Part shown: piece by piece, positions 34,771 through 46,060 of the stretch
Position numbering within the stretch: the stretch's first letter is position 1
Layout of the letters: each line of letters starts with the position of its first letter
Assembly (NCBI RefSeq): GCF_001640025.1
Contig: NC_031672.1
Location: 434,001-498,000 of the forward strand
DNA length: 64,000 bases
DNA from: Sugiyamaella lignohabitans
Taxonomy: Eukaryota; Ascomycota; Dipodascomycetes; Dipodascales; Trichomonascaceae
Direction of reading: 5' to 3'
The notes under the pieces: generated by a model
What the model saw: the letters and a program-made list of their open reading frames with translations, nothing else
What the model was told of the DNA's origin: nothing
Databases searched by the model: none
Made by a program: the position numbers and the translations under genes

Positions 34771-35391
34771 ATGAATCAATTAAAATTTGCAGGCCCCGCG
34801 GTGCCACCAGAGATTCAAGCGCTGAGAGATAAAAAGCGAAACCGACTGCGGCCTTCCCACATCGAGCCTACCACCGAGAGTGAACCACTTGCCGGTTCTA
34901 ACGAAGACACCGAAGCTGGTAGCAAACCTGAGCAATCAGATTCAGATTCCGACGATGATGACTTTGGACCCACGTTACCGTCCGAAAACACAGATGTTGA
35001 TTTGGAAGCGCAGGCGCTTCAACGACTCGAGGAGCGGTCATTGCAAGACCAAGTGGAAGACCCGACCTCTACAACATCGCGAGCCGACTGGATGAGCTAT
35101 GCCCTTGGTGAACCGTCAAAAAAGAAAGAACCCGTCAAAGAAAAAGTCTTTGATATCAAGCTTCCATCTGACAAAACACGCAGCACGAAACAACCGCCCA
35201 AACATGAATTAGAAAACGAACCCGACCGAGGTCGCTCCTTACTGGAAGAACATCAACTCTCGAAACAGGGTGACGATACCAGCCAAATGGACTGGAAAAA
35301 AATCCGCAACGGCCCTACAAACGACAGACTGCAGGCCTTCCTATCTAAGGCCAGCGACATGAACAGCAGGTTCGAAAAGTCTTCTCGGTAG
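34771..35391 (+). CDS. GPALPP-motif / DUF3752 protein
   Basis: 206 residues from the ATG at 34771. The N-terminus has FAGPAVPPEIQALRDKK and DDDFGPTLPSE, two degenerate GPALPP motifs; the C-terminal half has RADWMSYALGEPS, RGRSLLEEHQ and LQAFLSKASDMNSRF, the layout of DUF3752. The protein is highly charged and mostly disordered. The family is conserved from fungi to man (GPALPP1) and has been linked to splicing; its role is not settled. A palindromic element starts 20 bp after its stop. Confidence 0.8.
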   Translation: MNQLKFAGPAVPPEIQALRDKKRNRLRPSHIEPTTESEPLAGSNEDTEAGSKPEQSDSDSDDDDFGPTLPSENTDVDLEAQALQRLEERSLQDQVEDPTSTTSRADWMSYALGEPSKKKEPVKEKVFDIKLPSDKTRSTKQPPKHELENEPDRGRSLLEEHQLSKQGDDTSQMDWKKIRNGPTNDRLQAFLSKASDMNSRFEKSSR

Positions 35392-35411
35392 CACCGTTAC
35401 CTGACGGGCAC

Positions 35412-35547
35412 GCCTCCGGCGGCTGGGGCTGCGCCCCAAACCCCGCTGCTCCTCTCGCTACGCTCGAGTCGTCACACCCACGATCCAAGAAATCTCCTGC
35501 GAAGCAGGAGCTACGGGGTCTGGGGCAGAGCCCCAGCCGCCGGAGGC
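35412..35547 (-). repeat. GC-rich palindromic element, copy 5 (full, inverted)
   Basis: 136 bp with the module order reversed, so the L module is on the right (CTCCTGC hairpin at about 35493-35510). It sits between the converging GPALPP and COQ7 genes. The outer flanks pair further: GACGGGCA on the left and TGCCCGTC on the right. Confidence 0.9.
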
Positions 35548-35639
35548 AATGCCCGTCCATGCATCATTATTTATTTAGCTCGTTATTAATTTGTTCTCTA
35601 TTTACGTCCATTTTCACAAGAAGCCTGTCAGTGTCAGTA

Positions 35640-36230
35640 TTATACACGCTCTGCTATCCAAATGGCAACTCGACATCCTGTTTTGATTGTTTCTGTCAGG
35701 AGATAATAGGGCACAGCCTGTTTGGCACCCTCGACAACTGCGGTGTCGAGATGTTCTAGTTCGTCGTCCCGGAAGTTCTTGATGATTTCTTTCAGTTCGG
35801 TGATGCCTTCTATGTCCGAATCAGCAAACTCCTTGTGAAGCCATCGTAGTTGTGTGTTGTAATGGCCGCCAATTACCGTCTCGACTGCCTCAGTACATGC
35901 CATTGCGGCCTCTTTGCCAAGAGCAGCTGTTCCGACCCCCAAACCAAAGGCTGCCGCTTTCCATACCGGCGTTAGTAGTGACGGTCGTACTCTTCCTTCG
36001 GTCTGGATGGAGTCAAATGTGTTGTGATGATGGATTTCTTGTTCCCACATGTGTTTAATCAATGGCGCCAGAGCTGGCTTTGTATTTGAGAAAACCAGAT
36101 GTTGGCCAGCATATATATAGTCGGCTCCAAGCTCGCCTGCCTGATCAACACGAACAATTTTTTGGATTTTGCTCTGCTGCTTTGCAGTGAGATTAGTATG
36201 CTTCACTGAATTGATTGCTCGTTTTAACAT
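35640..36230 (-). CDS. COQ7: 5-demethoxyubiquinone hydroxylase Coq7/Cat5
   Basis: 196 residues. The di-iron ligands are visible in RVDQAGELGADYIYAGQH, MWEQEIHHHNTF, CTEAVETVIGGHYN and FRDDELEHLDTAV, the two E-x-x-H halves of the Coq7 fold. The N-terminus is short and basic with hydroxylated residues, suitable for mitochondrial import, although shorter than in yeast (233 residues in all). Coq7 carries out the penultimate step of ubiquinone synthesis on the matrix face of the inner membrane. It diverges from the Gag-like gene by 219 bp. Confidence 0.97.
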   Translation of the reverse strand: MLKRAINSVKHTNLTAKQQSKIQKIVRVDQAGELGADYIYAGQHLVFSNTKPALAPLIKHMWEQEIHHHNTFDSIQTEGRVRPSLLTPVWKAAAFGLGVGTAALGKEAAMACTEAVETVIGGHYNTQLRWLHKEFADSDIEGITELKEIIKNFRDDELEHLDTAVVEGAKQAVPYYLLTETIKTGCRVAIWIAERV

Positions 36231-36449
36231 GTCAAATTTCGGTTCGAAAGTTTTATCAGGAAAATGGAGAATGGGGAAAAATGTATTTTATATGATCTGA
36301 TCAAATGTCATGTACCTCATCTCCGAGTATCTATGATCACCCCAGTAGCATCTGCACGGCTACAGTATTTTCCAAGCCTCTAATGCTCTTAAATAAATGA
36401 GGTGTGGTCAACCGATAAACCTATACAAATCAACACTGTCTGTCTTGTT

Positions 36450-37235
36450 ATGACAGTCGACTCAGAGATCCTGGCTGAACCTAAAACAAGTCCAGCTTCT
36501 CGAATTCTGGGTTCCATTCGTGGAATAATAAAAAATGTCACCAGTCAAGGCTCATTTTCCGAAGACTACCGAGATGCAAGTAATCCTATTACTTTAAAAG
36601 CTCGGTTAACAGGTAGCGAGGATTTTGACGACTGGTACCTCGAGCTATCTAGTTATCAAGATAAAAATGGGTTAACGGCAGAAGAAGATATTGAAGATCC
36701 TGTTGTTATTAATAATATCAAAGCAGCCATTTATATGTCCATTTCCGAGCCAGCTCTAAATGAAATTGGAGGATATTCAATTTTTGCTGACCCTCTACCG
36801 GATATTATACATGATATAAAACAAAAATTTCATCTGAAAACTGTCGAAGATGCAGTGGAAGAATTGTGTCGTATTGCGACCACCTTCGATTTAGGCGTTA
36901 AAGCGCAATCCGATGCTTGTAAAAAATTGATTGTCGGTTTCAATAAGGAGGATACAATCCACATCTATACTCTATTTGGTGCATATTTAACAAGCGACAG
37001 GTACTTTAACGAGGTACACCGTTACTCTTGTGAAAAATTGATAAAAGAGGGAGCTATATTGGGGCCACTGGAGTCAGAGGTCTCAGAAGATCGGTTGGTA
37101 GAGCAGGAGGATGTTTTACCGAGCACAGAGATTCCCCTTAATATTCGCAGTCAGGAAGCCTCCAGCGCCCCTCTAGGTGCTCGATCTACACCTACTAAAA
37201 GCAAGAATAAGAAGGGCAAAAAGAAAAAGCGTTGA
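36450..37235 (+). CDS. Unidentified protein with a Gag/capsid-like layout
   Basis: 261 residues from the ATG at 36450. I do not recognise a named family. The segment KARLTGSEDFDDWYLELSSY (about 54-73), then AAIYMSISEPALNEI and DIIHDIKQKFHLK, has the order seen in the N-terminal half of Ty1/copia-type Gag: a G-x-x-x-F-x-x-W strand-helix, an alternating helix with a 'sl' motif, and a tail helix. There is no zinc knuckle, protease or polymerase downstream; the tail is Lys-rich (KNKKGKKKKR). It could be a domesticated or relic Gag, or an unrelated yeast protein. The frame is intact. Confidence 0.45.
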   Translation: MTVDSEILAEPKTSPASRILGSIRGIIKNVTSQGSFSEDYRDASNPITLKARLTGSEDFDDWYLELSSYQDKNGLTAEEDIEDPVVINNIKAAIYMSISEPALNEIGGYSIFADPLPDIIHDIKQKFHLKTVEDAVEELCRIATTFDLGVKAQSDACKKLIVGFNKEDTIHIYTLFGAYLTSDRYFNEVHRYSCEKLIKEGAILGPLESEVSEDRLVEQEDVLPSTEIPLNIRSQEASSAPLGARSTPTKSKNKKGKKKKR

Positions 37236-37375
37236 TGTCACAACACTTAGTATCTTATTATTTATTGCTACCTAAGTGGGAGTGTGCTCTCAGATACTAA
37301 GGAAGCCATCTCTTGAAGAAATGCTGAAAAAAATTGCGTTAGAAAGTGATACTAAGATGAATCGTCTTGACATCA

Positions 37376-37457
37376 TTTCAGCATAGATGGCGAAGATGTT
37401 CTCAAGTGACCTAGCGTTTCAGCATAGATGGCGAAGATGTTGTCAAGTGACCTAGCG
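37376..37457. repeat. 41-bp tandem duplication (two units)
   Basis: Units 37376-37416 and 37417-37457 differ at one base. Each begins TTTCAGCATAGATGGCGAAG. Confidence 0.93.
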
Positions 37458-38690
37458 TGTTTACGAAAAGATCTAAGTTCTTGAGAGACACCTACGTCCT
37501 ATACGGCAAAACTATAAATTATCTTGTGGAGAGTTTCCAAGGCAAAAAAAAAGTAGAATGTTTTAGCAGCTCATAAACCCTGGGAGTGTTTAGTTGACGT
37601 CAAGTATCTACACGGATTCTGTATTTCCGTGGTGCAATATACATCGACTTTGTATATACAAGCTTGATATAAGTTTCAAGTATCACTGTAAAACCGAAGG
37701 ATACATGTAAAGGAGACCAGGTCTGACAATCAAATCAATTTAGATGGACAAGTACCGTATCACTTATAGTATCATTTGGTGGGATCTAGTAGTCGGTCAT
37801 GGTCAATTAAACTAATTATGACTACTATTGCATTGTAGGGCATCATTTTCTCGGATCTATTACTCGGTCATTTACCAAGGAATTGATTGTGGATTGACCA
37901 TAGCTACAGAAAATTCTCTATTTTCCCGTGTAATATACATCTTTGATCTTACTATACTCTATAGAGTAGAGCATTATATAGAGTAGTAGAGCATTATATA
38001 TAAGCGGATATAGCTTTACACACCTATTTATCTATACATGGTTCCATCAAGTGTGCAATCTACAAGAAAAAAAATAAATACCAGAACTGCAGTCAACGTT
38101 TAAAGTATTCTGTGGGGGTCTAGCCTTCAATGAAATACCCACATGCTTACAGCTGCGATATATCATGCAGAAGAAGGTCCTAGAATCAACACCAAGGGTG
38201 CTCTAAGTTCCTTGAATCTTTTCAAGCCATTACCCCAACGAGCCCATTTAATTCACAATGAAAACCACATTAAAAGCTAATTATCCTCTAGATTATTATA
38301 AAATTTCCATTTAAAATGTTATCAAAAATCACCTGAAATCACCTTCGTAACCAGACCCACCTGAGTTATGGTACGAAGAAACAGGTGCATGATCGTGCAT
38401 ATGTGTTAGCTGTCAATTTCACACTACTGGGAGGTTAGGTACATGCTGGTGGAATATTTATATATATTATATACCTTAGGGACAAACTGATAAAGTTTAT
38501 TTGAGGATAGCAGTGTAAAATCAAAGTCTTAACTGAATCATTTGGGTTTTTTCATTGATTGGTTCATTGATATTGACAAATTGTGTATACGTATTGGATC
38601 AATTGCTAATTATCCAGACTGATTTACGGGTTTATTCGGCAATATATCAAGTCAACAGTTTTGAATTGACATAGTTGTGAAGAATCAAAA
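37458..38690. other. Non-coding region upstream of calnexin
   Basis: About 1.2 kb, AT-rich. It holds a TTGACGTCAA palindrome at 37594-37603, a short tandem repeat at 37964, and several TATATA stretches. No gene seen; no clear LTR ends found. Confidence 0.5.
37964..38000. repeat. 20-bp imperfect tandem repeat
   Basis: GTAGAGCATTATATA occurs at 37966-37980 and again at 37986-38000, period 20, next to a TATATATAAG stretch. Confidence 0.8.
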
Positions 38691-40421
38691 ATGAAGTTCA
38701 TTGAATCAGTAGCATACGCCTTGCTCACATCTTCATTGACCCTTGGGTCGGTGCGAGCGGCTAATGAGAAGCCTATTTCAAGAGAAGTTGACCATCCTGA
38801 CTTTGTTCCATTTAACAATGTCGACCCCGAGGCTGGCCTCTGGGAACAATTCGCTGATTCTGATGAAGAATTGGCTAAGAGATGGAAACCTTCTTCAGCC
38901 AAGAGCTTGGAAGGTACTGGTGATGAATATTCATATGTTGGCCAATGGGCTTTTGAAGAGCCTACAGTTCTTAGTGGATTCAAGGGTGATAAAGGTTTGG
39001 TAGTCAAGTCACCAGCTGCTCGTCATGCTATTTCTGCCAAGTTAGACCGTACTTTGGACAACAAGGACAAAACTCTTGTTGTTCAATACGAAGTCAAGTT
39101 ACAAAAAGGATTAGAGTGTGGTGGTGCCTACCTCAAACTTCTGTCTGAGAATGAAGATCTTCATGCTGAGGAGTTCTCCGGTGAAACTCCTTACCAAGTC
39201 ATGTTTGGTCCTGACAAGTGTGGTAGTACCAATAAGGTTCATTTCATCATTCGTCGTAAGAACCCTATTTCTGGCGAATATGAGGAAAAGCACTTGGTTG
39301 CTCCTCCTGCTGCTCGTTTGAACAAGCTGTCCAACCTCTACACTTTAATCATCCACCCTGATCAACAGTTTGAAATCCGTATTGACGGACACACTGTCAA
39401 GGCTGGTAGCATTATTGAAGAAGGTGTTTTCAGACCCTCTTTCAACCCTCCTAAGACTGTCTATGATGAAGATGATGTCAAGCCCGACGACTGGGTTGAG
39501 GACCGTTATATCCCAGATCCCGAACAAGCTGAGAAGCCTGAGGACTGGGATGAGGATGCTCCATTCCAAATTCCTGATCCCGAGGCTGTTAAGCCTGCTG
39601 ATTGGAATGATGACGAAGAACCTTTTATCCCTGATCCCGAAGCTATTAAGCCCGAGGACTGGGATGATGAGGAAGACGGTGAATGGGTTGCTCCCGAGAT
39701 CCCCAATCCTGCCTGTGCTGCTGGTTGTGGTGTCTGGGAAGCTCCTAAGATCCGTAATCCCGCTTACAAGGGCAAATGGGTGCAACCTCAAATTGAGAAC
39801 CCTGACTACAAGGGTGAATGGGAGCCTCGTCAAATTGCTAACCCCAACTATTTTGAGGATAGCCGTCCTAGTGATCTCGAGCCCATTGGAGCTGTCGGAT
39901 TTGAGTTGTGGACCATGCAAAACGATATTCTCTTTGATAACATTTACATTGGTCACTCTGTAGCCGCTGCTGAGTACGCTGGTAACAATACTTTCTTGCC
40001 CAAGCTTTTCATTGAGTCTGAGGAAGAAAAGGCCAATGCTCCTAAACCTTTGAAGGAGCGCAAGCAATACGAGTCTGCTTTGGAATTCTTCCGTGACGAC
40101 CCTGTTGGTTACATTACTGAGGTCACCAGAGTTTTCATTCTCAACTTCTTTGTTGATTACAAACAGGCTATCCTCAACCAGCCACTTGTTGCTCTTGGTC
40201 TTGCTACTGCTGTCTTGAGTGCCATTGTTGCTGCTCTCGGAATTCTTGTTGGTGGATTCGCTCTCATCAAGAATGGCGTTTTCGGCTCGTCTAAGCCAAC
40301 TCCATCTGCTGTTGCCGATAAAAAGGCCAAGTCAGCTGTTGCTGCTGACGCCTCAGATGCCGACTCTGCCACCACCACCTCGTCAGCGACTTCGACCAAC
40401 GCTGTCAAGCGCAAGACCTAA
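38691..40421 (+). CDS. CNE1: Calnexin, ER lectin chaperone
   Basis: 576 residues. A signal peptide (about 1-23, ending SVRA-A) opens the protein. The globular lectin domain includes ECGGAYLKLLS and FGPDKCG with the paired cysteines. The P-domain (about 255-380) has three IPDP-x-x-x-KP-x-DW repeats followed by repeats such as NPAYKGKWVQPQIENPDYKG. A membrane helix lies at about 499-526 and a 50-residue cytosolic tail, Ala/Ser-rich, follows. Calnexin binds monoglucosylated glycoproteins in the ER. The form with full P-domain and transmembrane helix is that of S. pombe Cnx1 and basal yeasts, more complete than S. cerevisiae Cne1. Codon bias is strong. Confidence 0.96.
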   Translation: MKFIESVAYALLTSSLTLGSVRAANEKPISREVDHPDFVPFNNVDPEAGLWEQFADSDEELAKRWKPSSAKSLEGTGDEYSYVGQWAFEEPTVLSGFKGDKGLVVKSPAARHAISAKLDRTLDNKDKTLVVQYEVKLQKGLECGGAYLKLLSENEDLHAEEFSGETPYQVMFGPDKCGSTNKVHFIIRRKNPISGEYEEKHLVAPPAARLNKLSNLYTLIIHPDQQFEIRIDGHTVKAGSIIEEGVFRPSFNPPKTVYDEDDVKPDDWVEDRYIPDPEQAEKPEDWDEDAPFQIPDPEAVKPADWNDDEEPFIPDPEAIKPEDWDDEEDGEWVAPEIPNPACAAGCGVWEAPKIRNPAYKGKWVQPQIENPDYKGEWEPRQIANPNYFEDSRPSDLEPIGAVGFELWTMQNDILFDNIYIGHSVAAAEYAGNNTFLPKLFIESEEEKANAPKPLKERKQYESALEFFRDDPVGYITEVTRVFILNFFVDYKQAILNQPLVALGLATAVLSAIVAALGILVGGFALIKNGVFGSSKPTPSAVADKKAKSAVAADASDADSATTTSSATSTNAVKRKT

Positions 40422-40500
40422 AAGTCTAAAAAACTAAGTTCTGTTTCCTTTTATATTCTATGTATTTAAAAATAGCGTTTCTCTGCTTTCTGGGGGAGTT

Positions 40501-40554
40501 GCCTCCGGCGGCTGGGGCTCTGCCCCAGACCCCGTGGCTCCTGCTTCGCAGGAG
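40501..40554 (+). repeat. GC-rich element, solo left module (copy 6)
   Basis: Exactly 54 bp from GCCTCCGGCGGC to the CTCCTGCTTCGCAGGAG hairpin, with no spacer or right module. It begins 79 bp after the calnexin stop. TGGGGG occurs on both sides. Confidence 0.9.
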
Positions 40555-41425
40555 ATTAATTGGGGGTTTAAATGTTGGAAGTCGAGTTTGGTGAAACAGC
40601 AGCGATATTCGCGGCATGATCTCAGTACTTGGAGACACTGGACCCTGCGTTGATAGCGGCAAGGGTTGGATCAGGCTCGACTAGCTTGTTTCGCGATTGA
40701 ATTAGCGAATGCGGTAGTACATAATCTGCCCATTCCTCAGAGTGGGTCTTTCAGGGTTCCTATGTCATTAATCTAATCTGGTTAGTAAGTAACGTTTTAA
40801 ACTGCTACTAACTATTTACGTCTCGTAACTGCAATAAACCCGTTAAATTATTGCACGGCTATTCCTAAACTGGCGCGAATGTTCGCGTTTTCTTCGTGAA
40901 TCTTGCATATCTGGCTCTTTAAGGGGTGTATCTGCATGCCAACGCATTCCTAAATAGTCCCGCTGCTCATTCCATCCTATTTGGGCTGAATGAAAAGATT
41001 GAACTTTGTGTCTAGGACCTGGTGTCTGGAGGATGCTGGTTATTAAAACTCGTTCTCTTTTAGTTAAATTGACTTCACACCACTGAAAATTACGTAAATT
41101 CAAATCGGTACACTTTGGTCGTGTTCTGATTACATTTGGCCTTTAAATATTGTGAACTGCTTTCATTTTGTTTAATTCTGCTATACAATTGTCTCTATTA
41201 TTTTAAAACCAGGTCCATCTGGAGATCTACGGAATTGATCTATCTTAAAACACTTCTCATTCCGATCATCAGTACCAGTTTTGGGGCATTACAGGTCATA
41301 CGGGTCTGAGCTCGAGATTGTGATCTATTCTCTGGTTCAGCACTTGGCAACTTGCCTTCTTCGTCAAATATTGATTCTGCTCAACTGGATCCCATAGTTC
41401 AACAAATTCTGGTTCTTTGAATAAT
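40555..41425. other. Region upstream of BUD3, with an unresolved minus-strand frame
   Basis: Holds the doubtful minus-strand frame below and the BUD3 promoter. A minus-strand TTACTAACCAG at about 40780-40793 looks like a branch and acceptor. Confidence 0.45.
40843..41103 (-). CDS. Possible exon of an unresolved spliced gene
   Basis: The minus-strand frame from about 41088 reads WCEVNLTKRERVLITSILQT then a charged stretch with MRWHADTPLKEPDM and RKREHSRQFRNSR, which looks like real protein and starts just after a TTTTCAG acceptor-like site. About 60 bases beyond its stop is TTACTAAC followed by CAG, and downstream frames (40740-40630) again look coding-like. I could not join these into one model, and I recognise no family. 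Confidence 0.3.
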   Translation of the reverse strand: MNLRNFQWCEVNLTKRERVLITSILQTPGPRHKVQSFHSAQIGWNEQRDYLGMRWHADTPLKEPDMQDSRRKREHSRQFRNSRAII

Positions 41426-44400
41426 ATGACCCAAACTCAGGCTGAGGTCGTGGTACCCACCCCGCCGTGTCCCGCATATCCTCCTCCACCGGCTCCATTA
41501 TCCCCTCTTGAACCAATATCCACCAGTCGCAAACCCGTCAATAGGTCTAATAACGTGAATTCCAATTTTCACGGGTTTGTAGAAGTCAATAATGACGGTA
41601 ATATTCCTCCAGTAGTGAATATACGGAATACAATTGTCTTTGATTCGAATTCTCCATATTATACAGATTTCACGACCAAAACGACGCCTGGTAAGTATGC
41701 TGAATTTTCACAGTGGATCAATGGACCGATTTTGTCGTCATCTTGATCTCACAGTGACCGAGAGAAAGTACAAAAATATGCTAACAAGATCCAGATGCTG
41801 TCTATATGACCAGTCAAGATCCCCTTTTTGGCCCTATATTGGCTGTGGTTTACAGATCATCCCAAAAAATTGGCAATAAAAGTAATATTTCATCGATTCT
41901 AATTAGCAGTCATGGTACCAGTGGGTTCCTGAATGTAACCTTAGACGAGAAGTCCCGATTTTATGTTGCCTGTCAAAACCTGCCAGAAGACCATAGAAAC
42001 AGTTTAGTTCGAAAAGCATTAGCAGTGTCTTGTTTACGAGCATTTGCAACCATGGACTCATTTACACGCGCAAAATTGATCTCTGCTGAGGTTGAACGAA
42101 CTCCTATACCCACCTCCGGTAGTCAATTTAGCGTGAATAGCAATGGTCAATATGTTGATAACAAAATGGTGATTTTTGACTGGGATGAGACGGCAGCTGG
42201 TTCTTTAGCATCGAGATTTAGACTGGCTGATGGCAAATACCCTCGTGAAATTGGCCAGGCTATATTAAATACCGGTGTTATCGAACCAAAACTTATTCAG
42301 GCAAATGCAATTGATGTTGTATACGAAGATGATGATCAGACAATTGACAATAATAATGAACTGGTATATCTATTGGGGGAACAGCTAGAGCAATTGTTTG
42401 ATCCATTAACAGAATACTCTCCTGAGCATACTGAGCGATTATACAATCCCCCTTTACAGAACGAGTCTTATGCTACATTGTCGGACGAGACTGAACTTGT
42501 ACGCACTATCTGTGAAGAGCTGTACCTACTTCAGTCCCATATGAGAGTTGATTTAATGGACTTTTTGCATGAGTTTCTTATTCCATTGAGAGTTCAAGTT
42601 CTGGGTGAAGAAGAAGAATTTGAAGCCAATGGAGGAAACGAACATCAACATCAACAGCAACCAAGTAATGCATCCGAGGGCGATAATCCTGATACTCCAA
42701 GAAAACTTCGCCAGGGTCGAATGACAATTCGTAAACTCAACACCATTTTCCCACCTACAATCGATGAGGTGGTCCGAATTAACAATATCTTTTATGATGC
42801 TCTTCAACAGGCTCTCTCTTTTGGTAGTTATGAAGTACTGAAAGCCTGTGGAACTACTATCCCTTATTTCTATAAAGCTTGCATGCGACACGAAGCAGCC
42901 ACTAAAAACCTCTCTCGTAATCTCAACTATCATCTGGCAGCACTCCATCAACGATGTCCACCAGCTACTGCCAAGAAGTATACTCCCAGACGCATAGAAT
43001 CTATTTTGCAATCCGGTTTACATTTGACAAAGATCAAAATGATTCTTGATAGGCTGATGAAGACGAAGGAATGGAGTCCAGAAGAGAAACCCACCGTTGA
43101 TGAATACTACCAATCAGCAGTTGGAACCATTGATGCATTTGGAAAGCAGCATTCTGTTGCTCCCTATGAAAGATTCGTTTTTACCCCTACTGGTAAGATC
43201 CTTGTGGAAGTTGCATCAGGATGGCCCAAGGAATTAGAGTATGGCTGGTTGAATCGACGAGTTGTGTGTATCTTTGATGCCGTGAATGTCCTAGCTGAGG
43301 ATACACAGAGTCGTGACCGCCATGCTGTGATCATTCTCTTTACTGATAGTTTGGTTATTTTGGAACCCAAAAAGCCTATTCCAATGGTCAGTGCGTCAGG
43401 TTTACATATCCCGTCAGTGGCTGACATGTTGATGCATTCAATGATTAATGAGGTACCACTGCGAAACGTTCCAGAAATGGCTGTTGTAGCCTGGTCAAAG
43501 ATCGAAAATGTGCATTTCTCGGAATACAATAAATCCAAGAACCTCTCTATCTTGGCATCTGGTGACGGATTTTCCTGCTCCGATGGTGTTAAACGTCACC
43601 TTGCTCTATACGAGCTCATTCGGCCAGATTATACAGCAACAAAAATTGTTGAGTTGGTTGCCAAAGCAAAAATCACTAATAAAACGCAACCCTTCCACTT
43701 ATTCAGGACAACTAGGCCACAATTAAAGCTGTATTCCACTGTTCATGAGTTGGAAGGTTATGTCAACGAGACTAGAAAGTCCCCAATTGCTGTATTCCTC
43801 AATCTGGAAGCTGACAAGGCTACCATGAAAGCTCATAATTTGGCTGCCTGTATTAATGTTCAGTTCTTGGATACAGCTTTTGTCAAGGTAAAATCACTAT
43901 CATTCATGGAGTACGGACAAGAAAAAGTGGTACACAAATCTCAGTTCGCTGATACTATAGCCTCTGAGGTTTCCTACCTGTTCACTCTGTTTCTATCATC
44001 TGCGAATGAGACCATGATTGATTGTATTGTTTCTGGTAACCAACTAGTCACGAACTTTTTGGTTAACTATGCTTTGAACCCATCTGTATCGTTGATCGAG
44101 AAACAAAAGTCACATGCAACGAGTCTCCATAAACGATACATGGTCACTTCACCGAGAGCAGAGATACCCACAGTTCCAGCTATTGCCGTTGCTCCTATCA
44201 CTTCTACAAAGAGTCCTGTGGTAACTTCGCCCGCTATCGCCTCACCTCCAGTGGTGTCTCCTACAGTTGTTAAACAAGAAAACTCCCCTGTTCCTGTTGA
44301 GGAAGAGATTCTAACTCTTGAACCTCCAAGTAAGATAGCGGCCTCACAAGAGAAACGTCGTGTTTCTCCAGTTCAGTTCTTGAAGCAAAAGGTAGTCAAG

Positions 44401-46002
44401 TCAGGTACTACTAATGAGAGTATTCAGAAAAAGAAATCTTTCAATTTCCTTAGAGGTATTCTAGGAACTAGTGAACCACCTATGCCAGTGATCGAGCCAC
44501 TCAAGATCGAGCAGCCGAAACCAGTCCAAGCAGTGAACCCTGCTCCACAACCTATGGCAGGTGCTTCCATTGAACTCACAGCTGAGCCAAGTATGCGTTC
44601 TGTTTCTCCTGCTTCCATTAGCTCTCCATTCTCTCAAGCATCTTCACCATATGTTGGTTATACGAGACCACAAAAAGGAGCTCAAATCAAATATAAACCT
44701 GGAGGAAACATTGCCTCAGATGATGAAGATTATGAAGACTGGGAAGACATGTCATCTGATGGCATCTCGATCGTATCAGATGTCACCAGCATGGACAATG
44801 CAGAAGAGCAGCAACAACGTGATGTTGAAGAGTGGTTCAACAATATCAGCGAGGACGATGGCGACTTGGACTCTGTGGCACCGGAGTTTGATGACATGAA
44901 TGAACAAAATGCTACTGCTGATATGACTGTTGAAGATGATGATGAGGTGAAGTCGATTCAACTGACCAAATTCTTGGACCCTGTTTTGAAAGACGTTTAC
45001 AACCGCCATGCACGCAACGGATCATATGCCAGGGTTCGAGACACTGGTAGCAATCCAGACACCAGCATGGAGATTGGTCAGAGCGAACATGAAACTTTGG
45101 ACACCCTCAATTTCGAGGACGACTTTTCATATTTAGCTGGCCTTGTTGGCGACGAGGACACGAAGACTACCAACCTGGAGGAGCTTCCCACTTCTGACTC
45201 TCGTAGATTGTACCCCGATTTGAGAGATTCGTCAGTTATCTTCCTGAGCTCGTATATTCGTAGTAGCAAGGACTCCACTAGCGGTAGCTTTAGTGCTGGT
45301 CACAGTATTTGCAGCAGCATCGAGGTAGTCCGTGTCAAGCGGGAGTCTTCCTGGGAAAGCATGGGCACAAGTTCTAATAGTAGCGGCCAACAAGTACGAA
45401 CCATGCCATCGGTGAGTGAACTTGGTATTCCTATGAAACAGTCATACGATGACCTGCCACGTCCATCGCAATATCCAGCCAGAGTGCCTAGTAGTGGCAA
45501 AAACTCACTTGCACATAGCAGAAGAAACCCTTCTTTGCAAATGAGATTTGAGTTCCCTCCTCGACCTCAAGCTCCTCCTCCCCCATTGCCAGTTATCTCG
45601 CCTTCGTTCCGCAGAATGATTAATGCTTCCAGTGTCAACACACTACAGCTCGCTTCATTCACTGTTCAAATCGACAGAACTATCCAAGAGCTCACTCAAT
45701 TGAAGAACTGGTCGCTGGTAAGGGAGTTCCAGAGAACGAAGCGGACAGTCATGCAGCTCTATGAGATGGCACGAATGCCCGTACCAGATGTTGTCACACT
45801 GGCTCGTACCGAGCTCGAGATCAGAAAAGTCGTTACCAGCACTGTTTGGATCATGCTCTCTTTCGCCGAACAGGATCCTGCCAGGTCTTCAGTATACCAC
45901 GAGCTGTTTGGTTCATTGCTGGAGATGGAATGGCTACGACGAAACAAAATTTTGGAGAATCTGGGCGATACTCCATCCATAGACATATGGACCACCAACT
46001 AA
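41426..46002 (+). CDS. BUD3: Bud3-like DH-domain protein, bud-site selection, two exons
   Basis: Exon 1 is 41426-41690, the intron 41691-41794 (104 bases; GTAAGTATGC, GCTAAC, GATCCAG), exon 2 41795-46002; 1490 residues. The junction gives FTTKTTP-DAVYMTSQDPLFGPILAVVYRSSQ, matching the start of the conserved N-terminal region of Bud3. A DH-type helical domain follows (about 317-560; ETELVRTICEELYLLQ), then a PH-like part (about 560-760). The C-terminal half is disordered with acidic (SDDEDYEDWEDMSSDGI) and Pro-rich stretches and ends in a helical segment (about 1370-1490). In yeast Bud3 is a Cdc42 GEF that marks axial bud sites with Bud4 and septins. Confidence 0.82.
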
Positions 46003-46060
46003 TTCTTATTTAATGACATGCATTTATGATAATAAAATTAATGAATAATCCTCTTCTCCT

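Noticed and set aside
37236..38690. LTR or retrotransposon remains next to the Gag-like gene
   Set aside because: No paired TG...CA ends, no tRNA-primed site and no polymerase fragments seen.
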